Assembly: GCF_014831675.1 (NCBI RefSeq)
Contig: NZ_VJXY01000027.1
Span: 48,970 to 112,969, forward strand
Direction of reading: 5' to 3'
Length of the DNA: 64,000 nucleotides
Origin: Komarekiella delphini-convector SJRDD-AB1
GTDB lineage: Bacteria; Cyanobacteriota; Cyanobacteriia; Cyanobacteriales; Nostocaceae
Shown: one piece after another, positions 46,170-54,683 of the stretch
How the letters are laid out: every line of letters begins with the position of its first letter
Position numbering within the stretch: the first letter of the stretch is position 1
Translations under genes and position numbers: made by a program
The notes under the pieces: model-generated
Told to the model about the DNA's origin: nothing
The model's database searches: none
What the model saw: the letters and a program-made list of their open reading frames with translations, nothing else

Positions 46170-46386
46170 GTAGTTATGGAAGAACTCAAAAGTTTTTTTG
46201 GTGTATGGTGTTTGCTGCTGGACTTAGTTTGTTAAAAAATTGTAATAAAGCATCTACAGAACAAAGAGTAATAAACAGCTATAAATACATTACTTTAAGG
46301 TTTAGCAGATTTAATAGTTATACTGCGAGTCCTCGGTCGGGGTGAGAGCGCAAGGCAAGTTTGTTGATATTCAGGAAAGAAACACC

Positions 46387-46764
46387 ATGACTGCAACAGT
46401 TGAAACTCAGATTATCAACGTCGAAGAACGGCTTAGGCAGGCAATGCTTGCTTCTAATGTAAACGTTTTGAATGAACTACTAGCCCCCGAAGTTATCTTC
46501 ACCAATCATCTTGGAAAATTATTAGGAAAACAAGATGATCTAGCCGCTCATGAATCTGGTTTGATTAAAATACACGAGTTGAAACCTTCTGAGCAGCATA
46601 TTCAAATACATGGAGAGGTGGCGATCGTTTCAGTCCGAATGCAATTGTCTGGTAATTATAATGGCAGCCCTGCAAATGGTGACTTTCGTTTCACACGAGT
46701 TTGGGCTGTCTCTTCGAGCGGAACTTGGCACATCGTTGCTGCCCATATAGGTATGGTGGCTTAA
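46387..46764 (+). CDS. NTF2-like/SnoaL-like protein (DUF4440 type)
   Basis: 125 residues from ATG 46387; the frame extends 45 bp up, but MTATVETQIINVEERLRQAM is a natural beginning. The cone-shaped alpha+beta fold is suggested by ERLRQAMLASNVNVLNELLAPEVIFTNHLGK, AIVSVRMQLSGNY and FRFTRVWAVSSSGTWHIVAAHIG. Proteins of this group bind or transform small molecules; the substrate cannot be told. It stands alone. Confidence 0.8.
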   Translation: MTATVETQIINVEERLRQAMLASNVNVLNELLAPEVIFTNHLGKLLGKQDDLAAHESGLIKIHELKPSEQHIQIHGEVAIVSVRMQLSGNYNGSPANGDFRFTRVWAVSSSGTWHIVAAHIGMVA

Positions 46765-46995
46765 ACATTGGGAAATTCTGAAGCGATCGCTTTGTTGATC
46801 AATGAAAGTTCGATTTTACTCTCGGTTGGCATCAAAGACCACGGTGATGCCAGTAATAACATTGGATATTTCCCTTACTGAAAATAGCTCCTAGGAAACC
46901 TCACTTTATGAGAGCAGAAGGCTTTCGTCAGAACAAACTAGAATTAGTAAACACCGAACTGGGTTCTTCTGACTTTTGAAATTAGGAGTGCATGT

Positions 46996-48090
46996 GTGCC
47001 AAAATCCCCTAAATATTTGCTGATTGGATCAACCGAGACTTACAGCGGTAAATCTGCAACTGTTCTGGGTTTGTCTCATCAGCTACAGCAAAAAGGACTG
47101 GACATTGCTTACGGTAAACCGTTAGGTACTTGTTTAGATGCATCTGATGGAAGCGTAATTGAGGAAGATGTCCAGTTCATTGCTTCTAGTCTCAATCTGC
47201 CGGAAAACCGCATTGCACCCACAATGTTGGCTTTGAATGAAGCCAATGTGCAAAAACGCTTATACGGCGAAGACAAAACCGATTATCAGCAGTCCCTCAT
47301 TCGACAATATTTGCAAATGTGCCGAGGAGATTTGGTCTTGCTAGAGGGGCCTGGCGATTTGTCAGAAGGCAATTTGTTTGACTTGTCTTTACTGCAAGTA
47401 GCTGAGGTATTAGATGCTGCTGTGCTTTTAGTAGCCCGTTACAAATCGCTGCTTTCAGTTGAGGCGCTATTATCTGCTAAACAGCGTGTGGGCGATCGCT
47501 TAATTGGTGTTGTCATCAATGATATCCCCACCAAACAACTAGAAGCTGTTGACACTCTCTTGCGCCCGTTTTTGGAACAGCAGGGTATTCCTGTGCTGGC
47601 AATGTTGCCAAACAGCGATTTACTGCGCAGCGTCAGCGTTGGCGAACTGGTAAAGCAGTTAAATGCCGATGTTCTGTGTCGCAACGATCGCTTGGATTTG
47701 ATGGTCGAAAGTCTGGCAATTGGCGCGATGAATGTCAACTCTGCTGTCAAGTATTTCCGTAAACGTCGGAATATGGCAGTGGTGACAGGAGGCGATCGGG
47801 TGGAAATTCAGCAAGCTGCTTTAGAAACTTCTACCCAATGCCTGATCCTCACCGGACAACTACCACCTCCCCCATTCATTCTCAGTCGTGCTGAAGAACT
47901 AGAAATCCCCATTTTGTCTGTTGACCTCGATACCCTCACCACTGTAGAAATCGTTGATCGCACTTTTGGTCAAGTGCGTGTCCACGAACCGATTAAGGTT
48001 CAGTGCATTCACCAGTTGATGAGTGAGCATTTTGACATTGATCGCCTGTTATCTAAACTCGGTTTAACTCCCGCAGCAGCTTTGCCTTAA
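46996..48090 (+). CDS. P-loop (dethiobiotin-synthetase-like) plus DRTGG-domain protein
   Basis: 364 residues, GTG 46996 with AGGAG 8 bp before it. Residues 1-190 resemble the dethiobiotin synthetase/cobyrinate P-loop fold (GSTETYSGKSATVLGL, then LLEGPGDLSEGNLFDLSL); residues 210-350 are a DRTGG domain (VVTGGDRVEIQQAAL, EIVDRTFGQVRVHEP). This is the N-terminal architecture of long phosphotransacetylases without the catalytic Pta domain. It may sense acetyl-phosphate or nucleotide state; function is unproven. Confidence 0.85.
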   Translation: MPKSPKYLLIGSTETYSGKSATVLGLSHQLQQKGLDIAYGKPLGTCLDASDGSVIEEDVQFIASSLNLPENRIAPTMLALNEANVQKRLYGEDKTDYQQSLIRQYLQMCRGDLVLLEGPGDLSEGNLFDLSLLQVAEVLDAAVLLVARYKSLLSVEALLSAKQRVGDRLIGVVINDIPTKQLEAVDTLLRPFLEQQGIPVLAMLPNSDLLRSVSVGELVKQLNADVLCRNDRLDLMVESLAIGAMNVNSAVKYFRKRRNMAVVTGGDRVEIQQAALETSTQCLILTGQLPPPPFILSRAEELEIPILSVDLDTLTTVEIVDRTFGQVRVHEPIKVQCIHQLMSEHFDIDRLLSKLGLTPAAALP

Positions 48091-48124
48091 CTCAATTAAC
48101 TCAAACAATTGCGAGCATCCATGC

Positions 48125-48646
48125 TCAGATACCAGAAGGCTCTGTTGGTGGTGAGGGTACACCTGGCACGTTGTCACCTCCCAGGCGACGGCGTGCTGTC
48201 TCTTTCCGCCCCATAGCTGGAACGTGCTTAGTTGCAGCAGCTAATCCAAAAACAGGCATATTTCCATAAATCGCCTTATATCTTCCCGGCTCGATTAAAT
48301 AAGTTTCGTGCCAAATACCGACACTGCCATCGACACCAATAGCTTGATTAAACCTTTGCCAAGCTTTTAGATGTGGGTCTGATGGATTTCTAGCAAAACG
48401 CTCCAAATCCTCGAACGATCGCCAATATTGAATCAGTCCCACCCCTCGCCAGTAGATAAATGTTTCTCCCCCTAGAAATCCTTTGTCTGGATTCTGTTGA
48501 AGGCTGCGTAGCATGGGTGACATCGCTCTGGCTGTAGGAACCCATTTGGAGAAAGCAAAAAATTTATTGATTCGCATACCAATGAGAAACACAACAAAAG
48601 GTTCGTCAATCTCGGCGGTAAATCGTCCTGGTATTACTTGAGACAT
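48125..48646 (-). CDS. DUF4188 (monooxygenase-fold) protein
   Basis: 173 residues. The central part (FVVFLIGMRINKF, LGGETFIYWRGVGLIQYWRSFEDLERFA, then GIWHETYLIEPGRYKAIYGNMP) matches DUF4188, a dimeric alpha/beta-barrel relative of antibiotic-synthesis monooxygenases. The C-terminal 30 residues are a Pro/Gly/Arg-rich tail. It is transcribed away from a PadR regulator across a 101-bp gap that contains a twin operator, so PadR probably represses it in response to a small molecule. Confidence 0.8.
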   Translation of the reverse strand: MSQVIPGRFTAEIDEPFVVFLIGMRINKFFAFSKWVPTARAMSPMLRSLQQNPDKGFLGGETFIYWRGVGLIQYWRSFEDLERFARNPSDPHLKAWQRFNQAIGVDGSVGIWHETYLIEPGRYKAIYGNMPVFGLAAATKHVPAMGRKETARRRLGGDNVPGVPSPPTEPSGI

Positions 48647-48679
48647 ATACTGTTAACTCTTTACTGTTGTAAGTTATTG

Positions 48680-48725
48680 TGCAATTAGTTGCATACAAAA
48701 TAATATTATGCAATTAGTTGCATAC
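48680..48725. promoter_or_regulatory. Twin PadR-type operator
   Basis: The 17-bp sequence TGCAATTAGTTGCATAC occurs exactly twice, at 48680-48696 and 48709-48725, 29 bp apart. Each copy contains the inverted repeat TGCAA-TTAG-TTGCA. An AT-rich -10-like segment (TAATAT) lies between. The site sits between divergent DUF4188 and padR genes. Confidence 0.8.
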
Positions 48726-48747
48726 GTCAAGTAGTGAATTAAAAATT

Positions 48748-49296
48748 ATGGCTTTAGCGCACGCAATACTGGCTGCTCTGATTGAAGCTCCATGTAGTGG
48801 GTATGATTTAGCAAAGCGATTCGATGGCTCTGTAGGCTTTTTCTGGTCAGCAAGTCACCAGCAGATTTATCGGGAGTTGTCGAAGCTAGAAGATCAAGAG
48901 TGGATCAGTTCTGAGACGATTCTCCAAGCAGCACGCCCAGATAAAAAGCTCTACAGGGTTACAGACTTGGGAGTACAGCAACTAAAAGAGTGGATTGCTC
49001 AACCTTGTGAACCCACACCAATTAAAGATGATTTACTTGTTAAAATCTTTGCTGGGTATGTTGCTCCTAGCCAGATGATCTTGGCGGAGCTAGAGCATCA
49101 TCAAAAAGCCCACCAAGAAAAATTGTCTACTTACAAAGATTTAGAACAGCGTTATTTTCAGAATCCACAAGAACTACCAGAATCCACAAAATTTCGCTAT
49201 CTAACTCTCCTAAATGGCATTACTTATGAAACGTATTGGCTGGCTTGGTGCAACCAAGCAATCGAGTTACTTAGCGAAACAATCGAGAAAATGTAG
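48748..49296 (+). CDS. PadR-family transcriptional regulator
   Basis: 182 residues from ATG 48748. A TTG start at 48718 would place translation inside the operator and is rejected; MALAHAILAALIEAPCSGYDLAK is the classic PadR beginning. The winged helix (HQQIYRELSKLEDQEWI, DKKLYRVTDLGVQQLKEWI) is followed by a helical C-domain (about 95-182) of the PadR subfamily 2/AphA type for dimerisation. It most likely represses itself and the DUF4188 gene through the twin operator. Confidence 0.92.
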   Translation: MALAHAILAALIEAPCSGYDLAKRFDGSVGFFWSASHQQIYRELSKLEDQEWISSETILQAARPDKKLYRVTDLGVQQLKEWIAQPCEPTPIKDDLLVKIFAGYVAPSQMILAELEHHQKAHQEKLSTYKDLEQRYFQNPQELPESTKFRYLTLLNGITYETYWLAWCNQAIELLSETIEKM

Positions 49297-49377
49297 TATC
49301 GTTTAACTCAAATTGGCTTCGTACCTACACGCTGTTTGGTAAAATATCTGGGTCGTTTAATCTGATTATGTTCATCA

Positions 49378-49881
49378 TTGAGCCAGTCAATAGACCTCAT
49401 TAACCTCGATACATTAGCGCAAGAACTAGCGACAATCCAGCAAACAGGTTCTAAACGAATTGCTTTGCTGGGTTCTCGCCATGTGCCGATTACGCATCAG
49501 AATTTGATTGAAATGATGACCTATGCCCTTGTTTTGTCAGGGAATCGGGTCATTACCTCTGGAGCTATCGGTACTAATTCAGCTGCCATCAAGGGAGCAA
49601 TGCGGGCTGATGCCAATTTGTTAACAGTAATCCTACCCCAAAGCTTGGAACGCCAGCCTTTGGAATCGCGCCAGCAACTAGAACAGGTAATGCATCTAGT
49701 AGAAAATCCTAGTAATGATAATCTGTCCCTTGCTGAAGCTAGTTACCTGTGCAATAAGGAAATTGTCTCGCGTTGCCAGCAACTAATCTGCTTTGCATTT
49801 CACGACAGTCGTACTCTGTTGCAAACTTGCCAAGATGCAGAAGAACAAAGAAAAGTGGTGACATTGTTTTATTTTGATTAG
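49378..49881 (+). CDS. SLOG/DprA-like Rossmann-fold protein
   Basis: 167 residues with TTG start. GSKRIALLGSRHVPITHQNL, LSGNRVITSGAIGTNSAAIKGAM and LLTVILPQSLERQP reproduce the nucleotide-binding Rossmann face of DprA/SLOG proteins (GSR and SGxAxGxD-like signature, here TSGAIGTNSAAI), but the protein is half the length of DprA and has no winged helix. Cyanobacterial relatives are often named DNA recombination-mediator protein A; the DNA role is unproven and nucleotide or ligand binding is as likely. Confidence 0.75.
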   Translation: MSQSIDLINLDTLAQELATIQQTGSKRIALLGSRHVPITHQNLIEMMTYALVLSGNRVITSGAIGTNSAAIKGAMRADANLLTVILPQSLERQPLESRQQLEQVMHLVENPSNDNLSLAEASYLCNKEIVSRCQQLICFAFHDSRTLLQTCQDAEEQRKVVTLFYFD

Positions 49882-49905
49882 TCATTTGTCATTTGTCTTC
49901 TCTTT

Positions 49906-49943
49906 AAAAGTTTTGATCCGAGAAAGCCTCGGTTCAAACTTTT
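49906..49943. terminator. Hairpin terminator after the DprA-like gene
   Basis: AAAAGTTT...CCGAG pairs with CTCGG...AAACTTTT with small bulges over about 16 bp, around the loop AAAGC. It starts 25 bp after the stop codon; the 3' arm ends in T residues. Confidence 0.65.
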
Positions 49944-50035
49944 CGCTTTGTCTTACCCTGCGGGAAGCCGCTGGTGTGTCTATGTGTTTGACCAATGACA
50001 ATGACTAGTGATTAATAACTAATGACTAATAACTA

Positions 50036-50431
50036 ATGATAATTTTTTTGTATTCTATTGCTGCTGCTGCCGTTTTGATATACATACCATTTTTGGTAGT
50101 AGGTTATGCCCGTGCGCGTACTGGATATGATACTTCTGCCCCTCGCGCAATGTTTGATAAATTGCCACCATACGCTCAACGAGCTACTTGGGCACATCAG
50201 AACTCCTTTGAAGCATTTATGATCTTTGCCGCAGCTGCATTAATGGCTTATGTAACGAGTGTAAATTCTTCTACAGCAGCCGTGGCTGCGATCGCCTTTG
50301 TTGCAGCTCGCTTGTTATACTCGATTTTTTATATTGTGAATATACCCCTTTTGCGATCGCTCATGTTTGCCATTGGCTCCCTTAGCTCTGGCACTCTCAT
50401 CTTTTTGAGCATCATCCAAGCCACTAGATAA
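50036..50431 (+). CDS. MAPEG-family membrane protein
   Basis: 131 residues, four membrane helices. The MAPEG hallmarks are ARARTGYDTSAPRAMFDKLPPYAQRATWAHQNSFEAF (helix 2 region, read in parts) and LLYSIFYIVNIPLLRS. MAPEG proteins are glutathione-dependent membrane enzymes in eukaryotes; prokaryotic members like this one are mostly uncharacterised. A GST gene lies 830 bp away but on the opposite strand, so a link is speculative. Confidence 0.85.
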   Translation: MIIFLYSIAAAAVLIYIPFLVVGYARARTGYDTSAPRAMFDKLPPYAQRATWAHQNSFEAFMIFAAAALMAYVTSVNSSTAAVAAIAFVAARLLYSIFYIVNIPLLRSLMFAIGSLSSGTLIFLSIIQATR

Positions 50432-50531
50432 TTGGGGACTGGGGAATGGGGAATGGGGAATGGGATTATTCCTAACGCCTATTTCTAGTCCCTATTCAAA
50501 ATCCAACATCTAAAATAATCCAACATTTGCT

Positions 50532-51023
50532 ATGGCTTCTACTTATTCCTTTGACATTGTGAGCGACTTTGACCGACAAGAATTGGTTAACGCTGTTGAC
50601 CAAGTTGTGCGTGATATCAAAGGTCGTTACGACCTCAAAGATACTCAAACTACTGTCGAGTTAGCTGAACAAAGTATTAATGTTAGCACCGACAGCGAGT
50701 TTACCTTAGAGTCTGTCCACAACATCCTGCGGGAAAAAGCCGCCAAACGCAATCTCTCCCAAAAAATCTTTGATTTTGGCAAAGTTGAATCAGCCAGCGG
50801 GAACCGCGTACGTCAAGAAATCAAACTCAAAAAAGGTATCAGCCAGGAAATCGCTAAGCAAATTTCCAAATTGATTCGCGACGAATTCAAAAAGGTACAA
50901 GCCTCAATTCAAGGTGATGCTGTGCGGGTTTCTGCCAAAGATAAAGATGACTTACAAACTGTCATCCAGCGGCTAAAGCAAGAAGACTATCCTGTTGCTT
51001 TGCAATTTACAAATTATCGTTAA
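50532..51023 (+). CDS. YajQ-family nucleotide-binding protein
   Basis: 163 residues with the two ferredoxin-like halves of Yaj[42 protein letters not shown] and [18 protein letters not shown]. In Xanthomonas a YajQ protein binds cyclic di-GMP; the family also binds other nucleotides, so the ligand here is open. Monocistronic, preceded by a heptamer run (GGGGAAT, about 50435-50465). Confidence 0.95.
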   Translation: MASTYSFDIVSDFDRQELVNAVDQVVRDIKGRYDLKDTQTTVELAEQSINVSTDSEFTLESVHNILREKAAKRNLSQKIFDFGKVESASGNRVRQEIKLKKGISQEIAKQISKLIRDEFKKVQASIQGDAVRVSAKDKDDLQTVIQRLKQEDYPVALQFTNYR

Positions 51024-51062
51024 AAAATTTGTACGGTGGGCACTTCCCCACCAATTCCATCA

Positions 51063-51263
51063 ATTAACAGTCAACAGTCAACAGTCAACAGAATTGGGTT
51101 TAAAGAGAACCACTAAAGGGGCAACTACTTCCAACTAAAAACTAATAACCCAAAGTCGATTAGTGGTATGCGCTATCTAGCGGGTTTAAATCCCCCAACA
51201 TCCGCCGTCAGGACTGATAACTGTTTACTGTTTACTGTTTACTGTTTACTGTTTACTGATTTA
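51063..51263. repeat. Heptamer-flanked 108-bp element, copy 1
   Basis: Left arm of AACAGTC heptamers (51066-51091), a 108-bp core (51092-51199) beginning AATTGGGTTTAAA and ending TTTAAATCCCCCAAC, and a right arm of TGTTTAC heptamers (51218-51257). The arms and the core ends are complementary, giving a long-range hairpin. It lies between the converging yajQ and GST genes. A second copy is at 58354-58526. Confidence 0.75.
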
Positions 51264-51264
51264 A

Positions 51265-51819
51265 TTATGCCTTTGCACCAATACTCTTTTGAAATGCCGG
51301 ACGCTCAGACATTCGCCGGATATAGTTCAACACGGCTGGGTAAGAACTGAGGTCTAGCTTCAGCATGATGGGAATGTAACTCAAGATAGACCCCACTGCC
51401 ACATCGGCAACTGTGAATTCATTACCCAGTACAAAAGGTTGCCGCCCAAGAACTTCATTTAACGGAGTCAATAAAATGGGCATCTCTCGCTCCCGATTTG
51501 CTTCGGTAAAAATTCCTGGGCCAAGAGTAGCATTGGCAAACAATACCCACTGAGAAAATACAGCCCGCTCCTCTGGCGAAACTGGCTTACCATACTTATC
51601 TGCTAGATACAACAAAATTGCTCCTGATTCCCAAAGTTTAAAGTCTCCATCAACAATTGCTGGAACTTTACCAATGGGGTTAATTGCCAAATACTCAGGT
51701 TGCCGATGTTCACCTGCTTGCATATCGAGCTTGACAAATTCGTAAGGAACTTCTAGTTCCTCTAAATACCAGTGAACAATTGATGCGCGACTACGAGCGC
51801 CGCCATATAGTTTCAGCAT
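51265..51819 (-). CDS. Glutathione S-transferase-family protein
   Basis: 184 residues. Thioredoxin-like N-domain with MLKLYGGARSRASIVHWYLEE, NPIGKVPAI (cis-Pro) and LWESGAILLYLADKY (glutathione gamma-glutamyl contact), and an all-helical C-domain with FTVADVAVGSIL. The usual N-terminal Ser/Tyr nucleophile is within GARSRAS. It is 12 bp downstream of an unknown gene on the same strand, so they are probably co-transcribed. Its stop codon directly adjoins the repeat element's right arm. Confidence 0.9.
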   Translation of the reverse strand: MLKLYGGARSRASIVHWYLEELEVPYEFVKLDMQAGEHRQPEYLAINPIGKVPAIVDGDFKLWESGAILLYLADKYGKPVSPEERAVFSQWVLFANATLGPGIFTEANREREMPILLTPLNEVLGRQPFVLGNEFTVADVAVGSILSYIPIMLKLDLSSYPAVLNYIRRMSERPAFQKSIGAKA

Positions 51820-51831
51820 AATTACTTACGA

Positions 51832-52296
51832 CTAAAGAACTTTGTGAGTGTGGGAATGCTGCTTAATGTTGTCTTCTTTAGTGACAACTCTAGCAGCATT
51901 TAGTACTCGTTTGCGCTCAATAGAATACTTAAACTTAGTGTAGGTTGTACCCAAGGGAATCAGAGATTTTGCTGATTCACGACGCTTGTATGTACGAGCC
52001 GCTGCAAAGGCTCTTGATACAAATTCTTCCCCGAACTGAGCCGACTCTGGAAAACCATCTGGTAAGCACAATGTATCGCTGTCTAGCACATCTCCCAAAG
52101 TTGTTGCAAAAGCCAGCTTATAGGACGTAGGAATGCCCTTTAACAGTGCTTCCAAAGCTGCGGAGGGAATAGGTTCTATAACTTCGATTTGATGAACTTC
52201 TCCATCTTCCTTGACGAAGCATGTTGCTAAGCCGATCGCAATATAATCATCAGCGGCTAGATCGGGGGCATTGGGATAAGAAATTGTAGTTGTCAT
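51832..52296 (-). CDS. Unknown conserved-looking protein upstream of the GST gene
   Basis: 154 residues, ATG 52296. The N-terminus (DDYIAIGLATCFVKEDGEVHQIEVIEPIPSAAL, read in parts) looks like a small alpha/beta domain, followed by LGDVLDSDTLCLPDGFPESAQFGEEFV and a basic stretch (RTYKRRESAK, IERKRV). No signal peptide or membrane helix. A His-rich end (KQHSHTH) is present. I do not recognise the family. The tight 12-bp spacing to the GST gene suggests a shared role. Confidence 0.7.
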   Translation of the reverse strand: MTTTISYPNAPDLAADDYIAIGLATCFVKEDGEVHQIEVIEPIPSAALEALLKGIPTSYKLAFATTLGDVLDSDTLCLPDGFPESAQFGEEFVSRAFAAARTYKRRESAKSLIPLGTTYTKFKYSIERKRVLNAARVVTKEDNIKQHSHTHKVL

Positions 52297-52634
52297 CAGA
52301 AAAATTAGTAACTTGGTTTAACTAGTGTGGTTGAGAAGGCTAGGGAAAGCACAGAGATAGTTTTTGCATTCTCCGTGTTCCCTTGCCTTTGTGTTCTCTT
52401 TGCAATCACTAATGAACGGCTTGTTGGCATTCTACCAAGTTGTCGCTCTTACTAATTGACTAGTCTTTAAGGTTGATATTTGCTATTTCTGGAATTCAAC
52501 TTGGGGATGAAGTATCTATTACTAGGTTGGAGGATCAATTGTTTATGTGCGGCAAAGACCTTCACTAGTTTGAGCTTAAAGTCAGTATTGAGATAGGTTT
52601 TAAGTAATGATAAATACTTTATAAGTTTAATAGA
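52297..52634. other. 338-bp divergent intergenic region
   Basis: Between the unknown gene (minus) and the TPR gene (plus). A stretch at about 52355-52405 has TTCTCCGTGTTCCC and CTTTGTGTTCTC units, a degenerate dispersed repeat. No hairpin or gene was called. Confidence 0.45.
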
Positions 52635-53426
52635 GTGGCAAAACCACCATCAAAAAACTACAGTTTGATTTCACAGAGTAGGCAAATCAGGCGAGATAAT
52701 ATGAATAGTCACTCATTTTTAGCTTCTGGTGCCCCGCAAAGTGACCGTTATGAATTTGTTATAAATAGTACAGCTAATACTCAAAAACATGAAGCAAAAA
52801 GTAGCGGCGAATCTGCTTCAAAAGACAGTTACTTACGCTCTTGTGCTTTGAAGTCAGCTCAACAAGGAGATTATACTGAAGCGATCGCCCTCCTAAACCA
52901 ACTAATTCACCGCCGTCCTCACAATGCTGTTGATTATAACAACCGCGGACTGATTTATTTTCAAAGTGGTGAAACACAAAAAGCGTTTTGTGACTACAAT
53001 ACCGCACTACAACTCAATCCCAAGTTAGCTAGTGCTTATAATAATCGAGCAAATTACTACGCAGCCTGCGGGGAATTAGCAGCAGCAATCGCCGACTACG
53101 ATCAGGCGATAGATTTGAATCCTAGCCATGTTCGGGCTTGGATTAACCGAGGTATTACCTTACGTGACTTAGGGCAATACGAAGAGGCTATTGATAATTT
53201 TGAGATAGCACTGCTTTTTGGTCAATTAGAAGCTCATATTTGGGCAGAACGCGGTAGGACTTATCATCTTTGGGGTGACTGGAATTTTGCGATCGCTGAT
53301 TATCATCGCGCCCTTACTCAACTGTCCTGCGCTGACAACAGTAGGGATGTTACTAGTTATCGCTTGCACTTACAACTCGAAAATTGGCTCAACGAACTAC
53401 TATCTCCTCAGCATTCCAACTCGTAG
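52635..53426 (+). CDS. TPR-repeat protein
   Basis: 263 residues from GTG 52635; ATG 52701 (241 residues) is equally possible and has a weak AGGCGAG before it. The first 65 residues are low-complexity and polar. Five to six TPRs follow (ALKSAQQGDYTEAIALLNQLI, AVDYNNRGLIYFQSGETQKAF, AYNNRANYYAACGELAAAI, AWINRGITLRDLGQYEEAI), and the C-terminus is helical. A protein-protein scaffold; partner unknown. Not closely related to the CHAT protein's TPRs beyond the shared motif. Confidence 0.88.
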   Translation: MAKPPSKNYSLISQSRQIRRDNMNSHSFLASGAPQSDRYEFVINSTANTQKHEAKSSGESASKDSYLRSCALKSAQQGDYTEAIALLNQLIHRRPHNAVDYNNRGLIYFQSGETQKAFCDYNTALQLNPKLASAYNNRANYYAACGELAAAIADYDQAIDLNPSHVRAWINRGITLRDLGQYEEAIDNFEIALLFGQLEAHIWAERGRTYHLWGDWNFAIADYHRALTQLSCADNSRDVTSYRLHLQLENWLNELLSPQHSNS

Positions 53427-53737
53427 ATTAACTCTTTTAAGCATTCAAGATTCAAAAAAGTGATTCTTTATTTTGGATTTTAAATTGGAGATAAGTCTGA
53501 GCCGCACTTATACAGAGAAGCAAGCTTGGCGGACACGGCTTAAGTGCGCCTATTAATTCTGAACTTCAGCAAGATAGCGACGCTGTATCGCTCATGGCTA
53601 ATAAATGAAACCTGCATAGCTACTCAAAAATTAGCTACTAACTATTGCTTATTAGCACTCGTATAAATTATTTCATGTTATACATAGCCAAAATCACAAA
53701 AACCTAAACAACTTTAAATTAAAATTTAATATTTTCT
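53427..53737. other. 311-bp gap between converging genes
   Basis: Contains GCACTTA ... TAAGTGC (about 53505-53549), a stem with a long loop, and AGCGA ... TCGCT (about 53576-53592). These may act as terminators or be repeat remnants. No gene was seen. Confidence 0.45.
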
Positions 53738-54142
53738 TTAGGGTGATGATGTTGATTCAATTTCTGTCGTCTCTTTAGGAAAAGCAATCCGACGCTGATT
53801 AGGGTCGAAACGGTAGCTCTGTTCTTGCATAATACTTTTAGCCTGATGCGGATCAAAGTTACGGCTAAATTGCGCTTGCAAATTATTCACACGTCCCTCC
53901 ATCAGCTTGACTTCAGTCTGAATTTCTCGCAACTTGTCTTGCTGTAACCAGTGATAAGGTAAAAGTTGTGCTAGAGCAGACGCCGCTGCTGCTGTAATTA
54001 CAAGGTTAACCGCTATCTTGGCTGTACCTTCGAGTGCCATCACTTGGTAAGAACGTTGACGAAGGTGGCGCTTTGGTCGAGGGACAACCCGGCGTTTTTG
54101 TATAGGTTTTAGTGGGGGTCTGGACGGTTGAATCGCGTTCAT
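53738..54142 (-). CDS. Small single-pass protein with coiled coil, unknown
   Basis: 134 residues from ATG 54142; the frame extends upstream to 54199 but MNAIQPSRPPLKPIQKRRVV is the natural beginning. A very basic N-terminus (PRPKRHLRQRS) precedes one membrane helix (about 40-58, IAVNLVITAAAASALAQLL), then a coiled coil (QDKLREIQTEVKLMEGRVNNLQAQF) and a polar tail. The layout is that of a small division or membrane-anchored structural protein, but I do not recognise the family. It lies 250 bp downstream of psaM. Confidence 0.7.
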   Translation of the reverse strand: MNAIQPSRPPLKPIQKRRVVPRPKRHLRQRSYQVMALEGTAKIAVNLVITAAAASALAQLLPYHWLQQDKLREIQTEVKLMEGRVNNLQAQFSRNFDPHQAKSIMQEQSYRFDPNQRRIAFPKETTEIESTSSP

Positions 54143-54392
54143 GATGCTAAAAAAAGCCTCTTTGAGTGAAGGGAAGCACGGTAAAAAGCACCCTGGCACT
54201 AATTACTGCTTGATTTAGCAGCCATATTACTTCATTTTTTGGAAATTGCTACACGTAGCGCATGATTTTAAAAAGAACCTGGCCTACGTACGTGCAAGTT
54301 TTTCAGCATAACTCACGACATAAAGCCACAAGTATCTGGATGCACCCCGTACTGCCAGGATGATTGGTTTTATAACCGTTTTACATTGGACG

Positions 54393-54524
54393 TTATTTGT
54401 AAAGTTCTGTAGCTAACCGCCAAGCTAAAACTCCTGGGATCAGCGCCACAACTAAAGCGATGTACACTTGAGTATCTGATATGGAAGACACTTGAGCGAG
54501 GTACAAAGTATCTAAAATAGGCAT
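54393..54524 (-). CDS. psaM: Photosystem I subunit XII (PsaM)
   Basis: 43 codons, too short for common gene-length cut-offs. The C-terminal 29 residues, SDTQVYIALVVALIPGVLAW then RLATELYK, are the single-helix PsaM protein of photosystem I. The upstream ATG (54524) has TAGGAGG 9 bp before it, giving 12-14 residues more than the usual ~30-residue PsaM. A GTG at codon 12 (VSSISDTQ) would give the normal length. Either start is possible; the ribosome site favours the ATG. Confidence 0.9.
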   Translation of the reverse strand: MPILDTLYLAQVSSISDTQVYIALVVALIPGVLAWRLATELYK

Positions 54525-54683
54525 GGTTTGAAACCTCCTAAACTGAATAGATTTTGAACAGTTCGTTTACTACTTTTCCTTGTTTTGCCAAGATTGTGGA
54601 ATATCTTGTTACAAGATGCAACAAAAGCAGTTATTTAATCTGTAGTCACTAGTTATTCTTTATTAGCAAAATTTATCAAACTC

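Noticed and set aside
51180-51196. tRNA T-arm-like GCGGGTTTAAATCCCCC (also near 58475-58490)
   Set aside because: No acceptor, D or anticodon stem can be built around it; it belongs to the repeated 108-bp core.
51063-51260. CRISPR-like array
   Set aside because: Units are 7 bp and contiguous, with no spacers; these are short tandem repeats. No cas gene is present.
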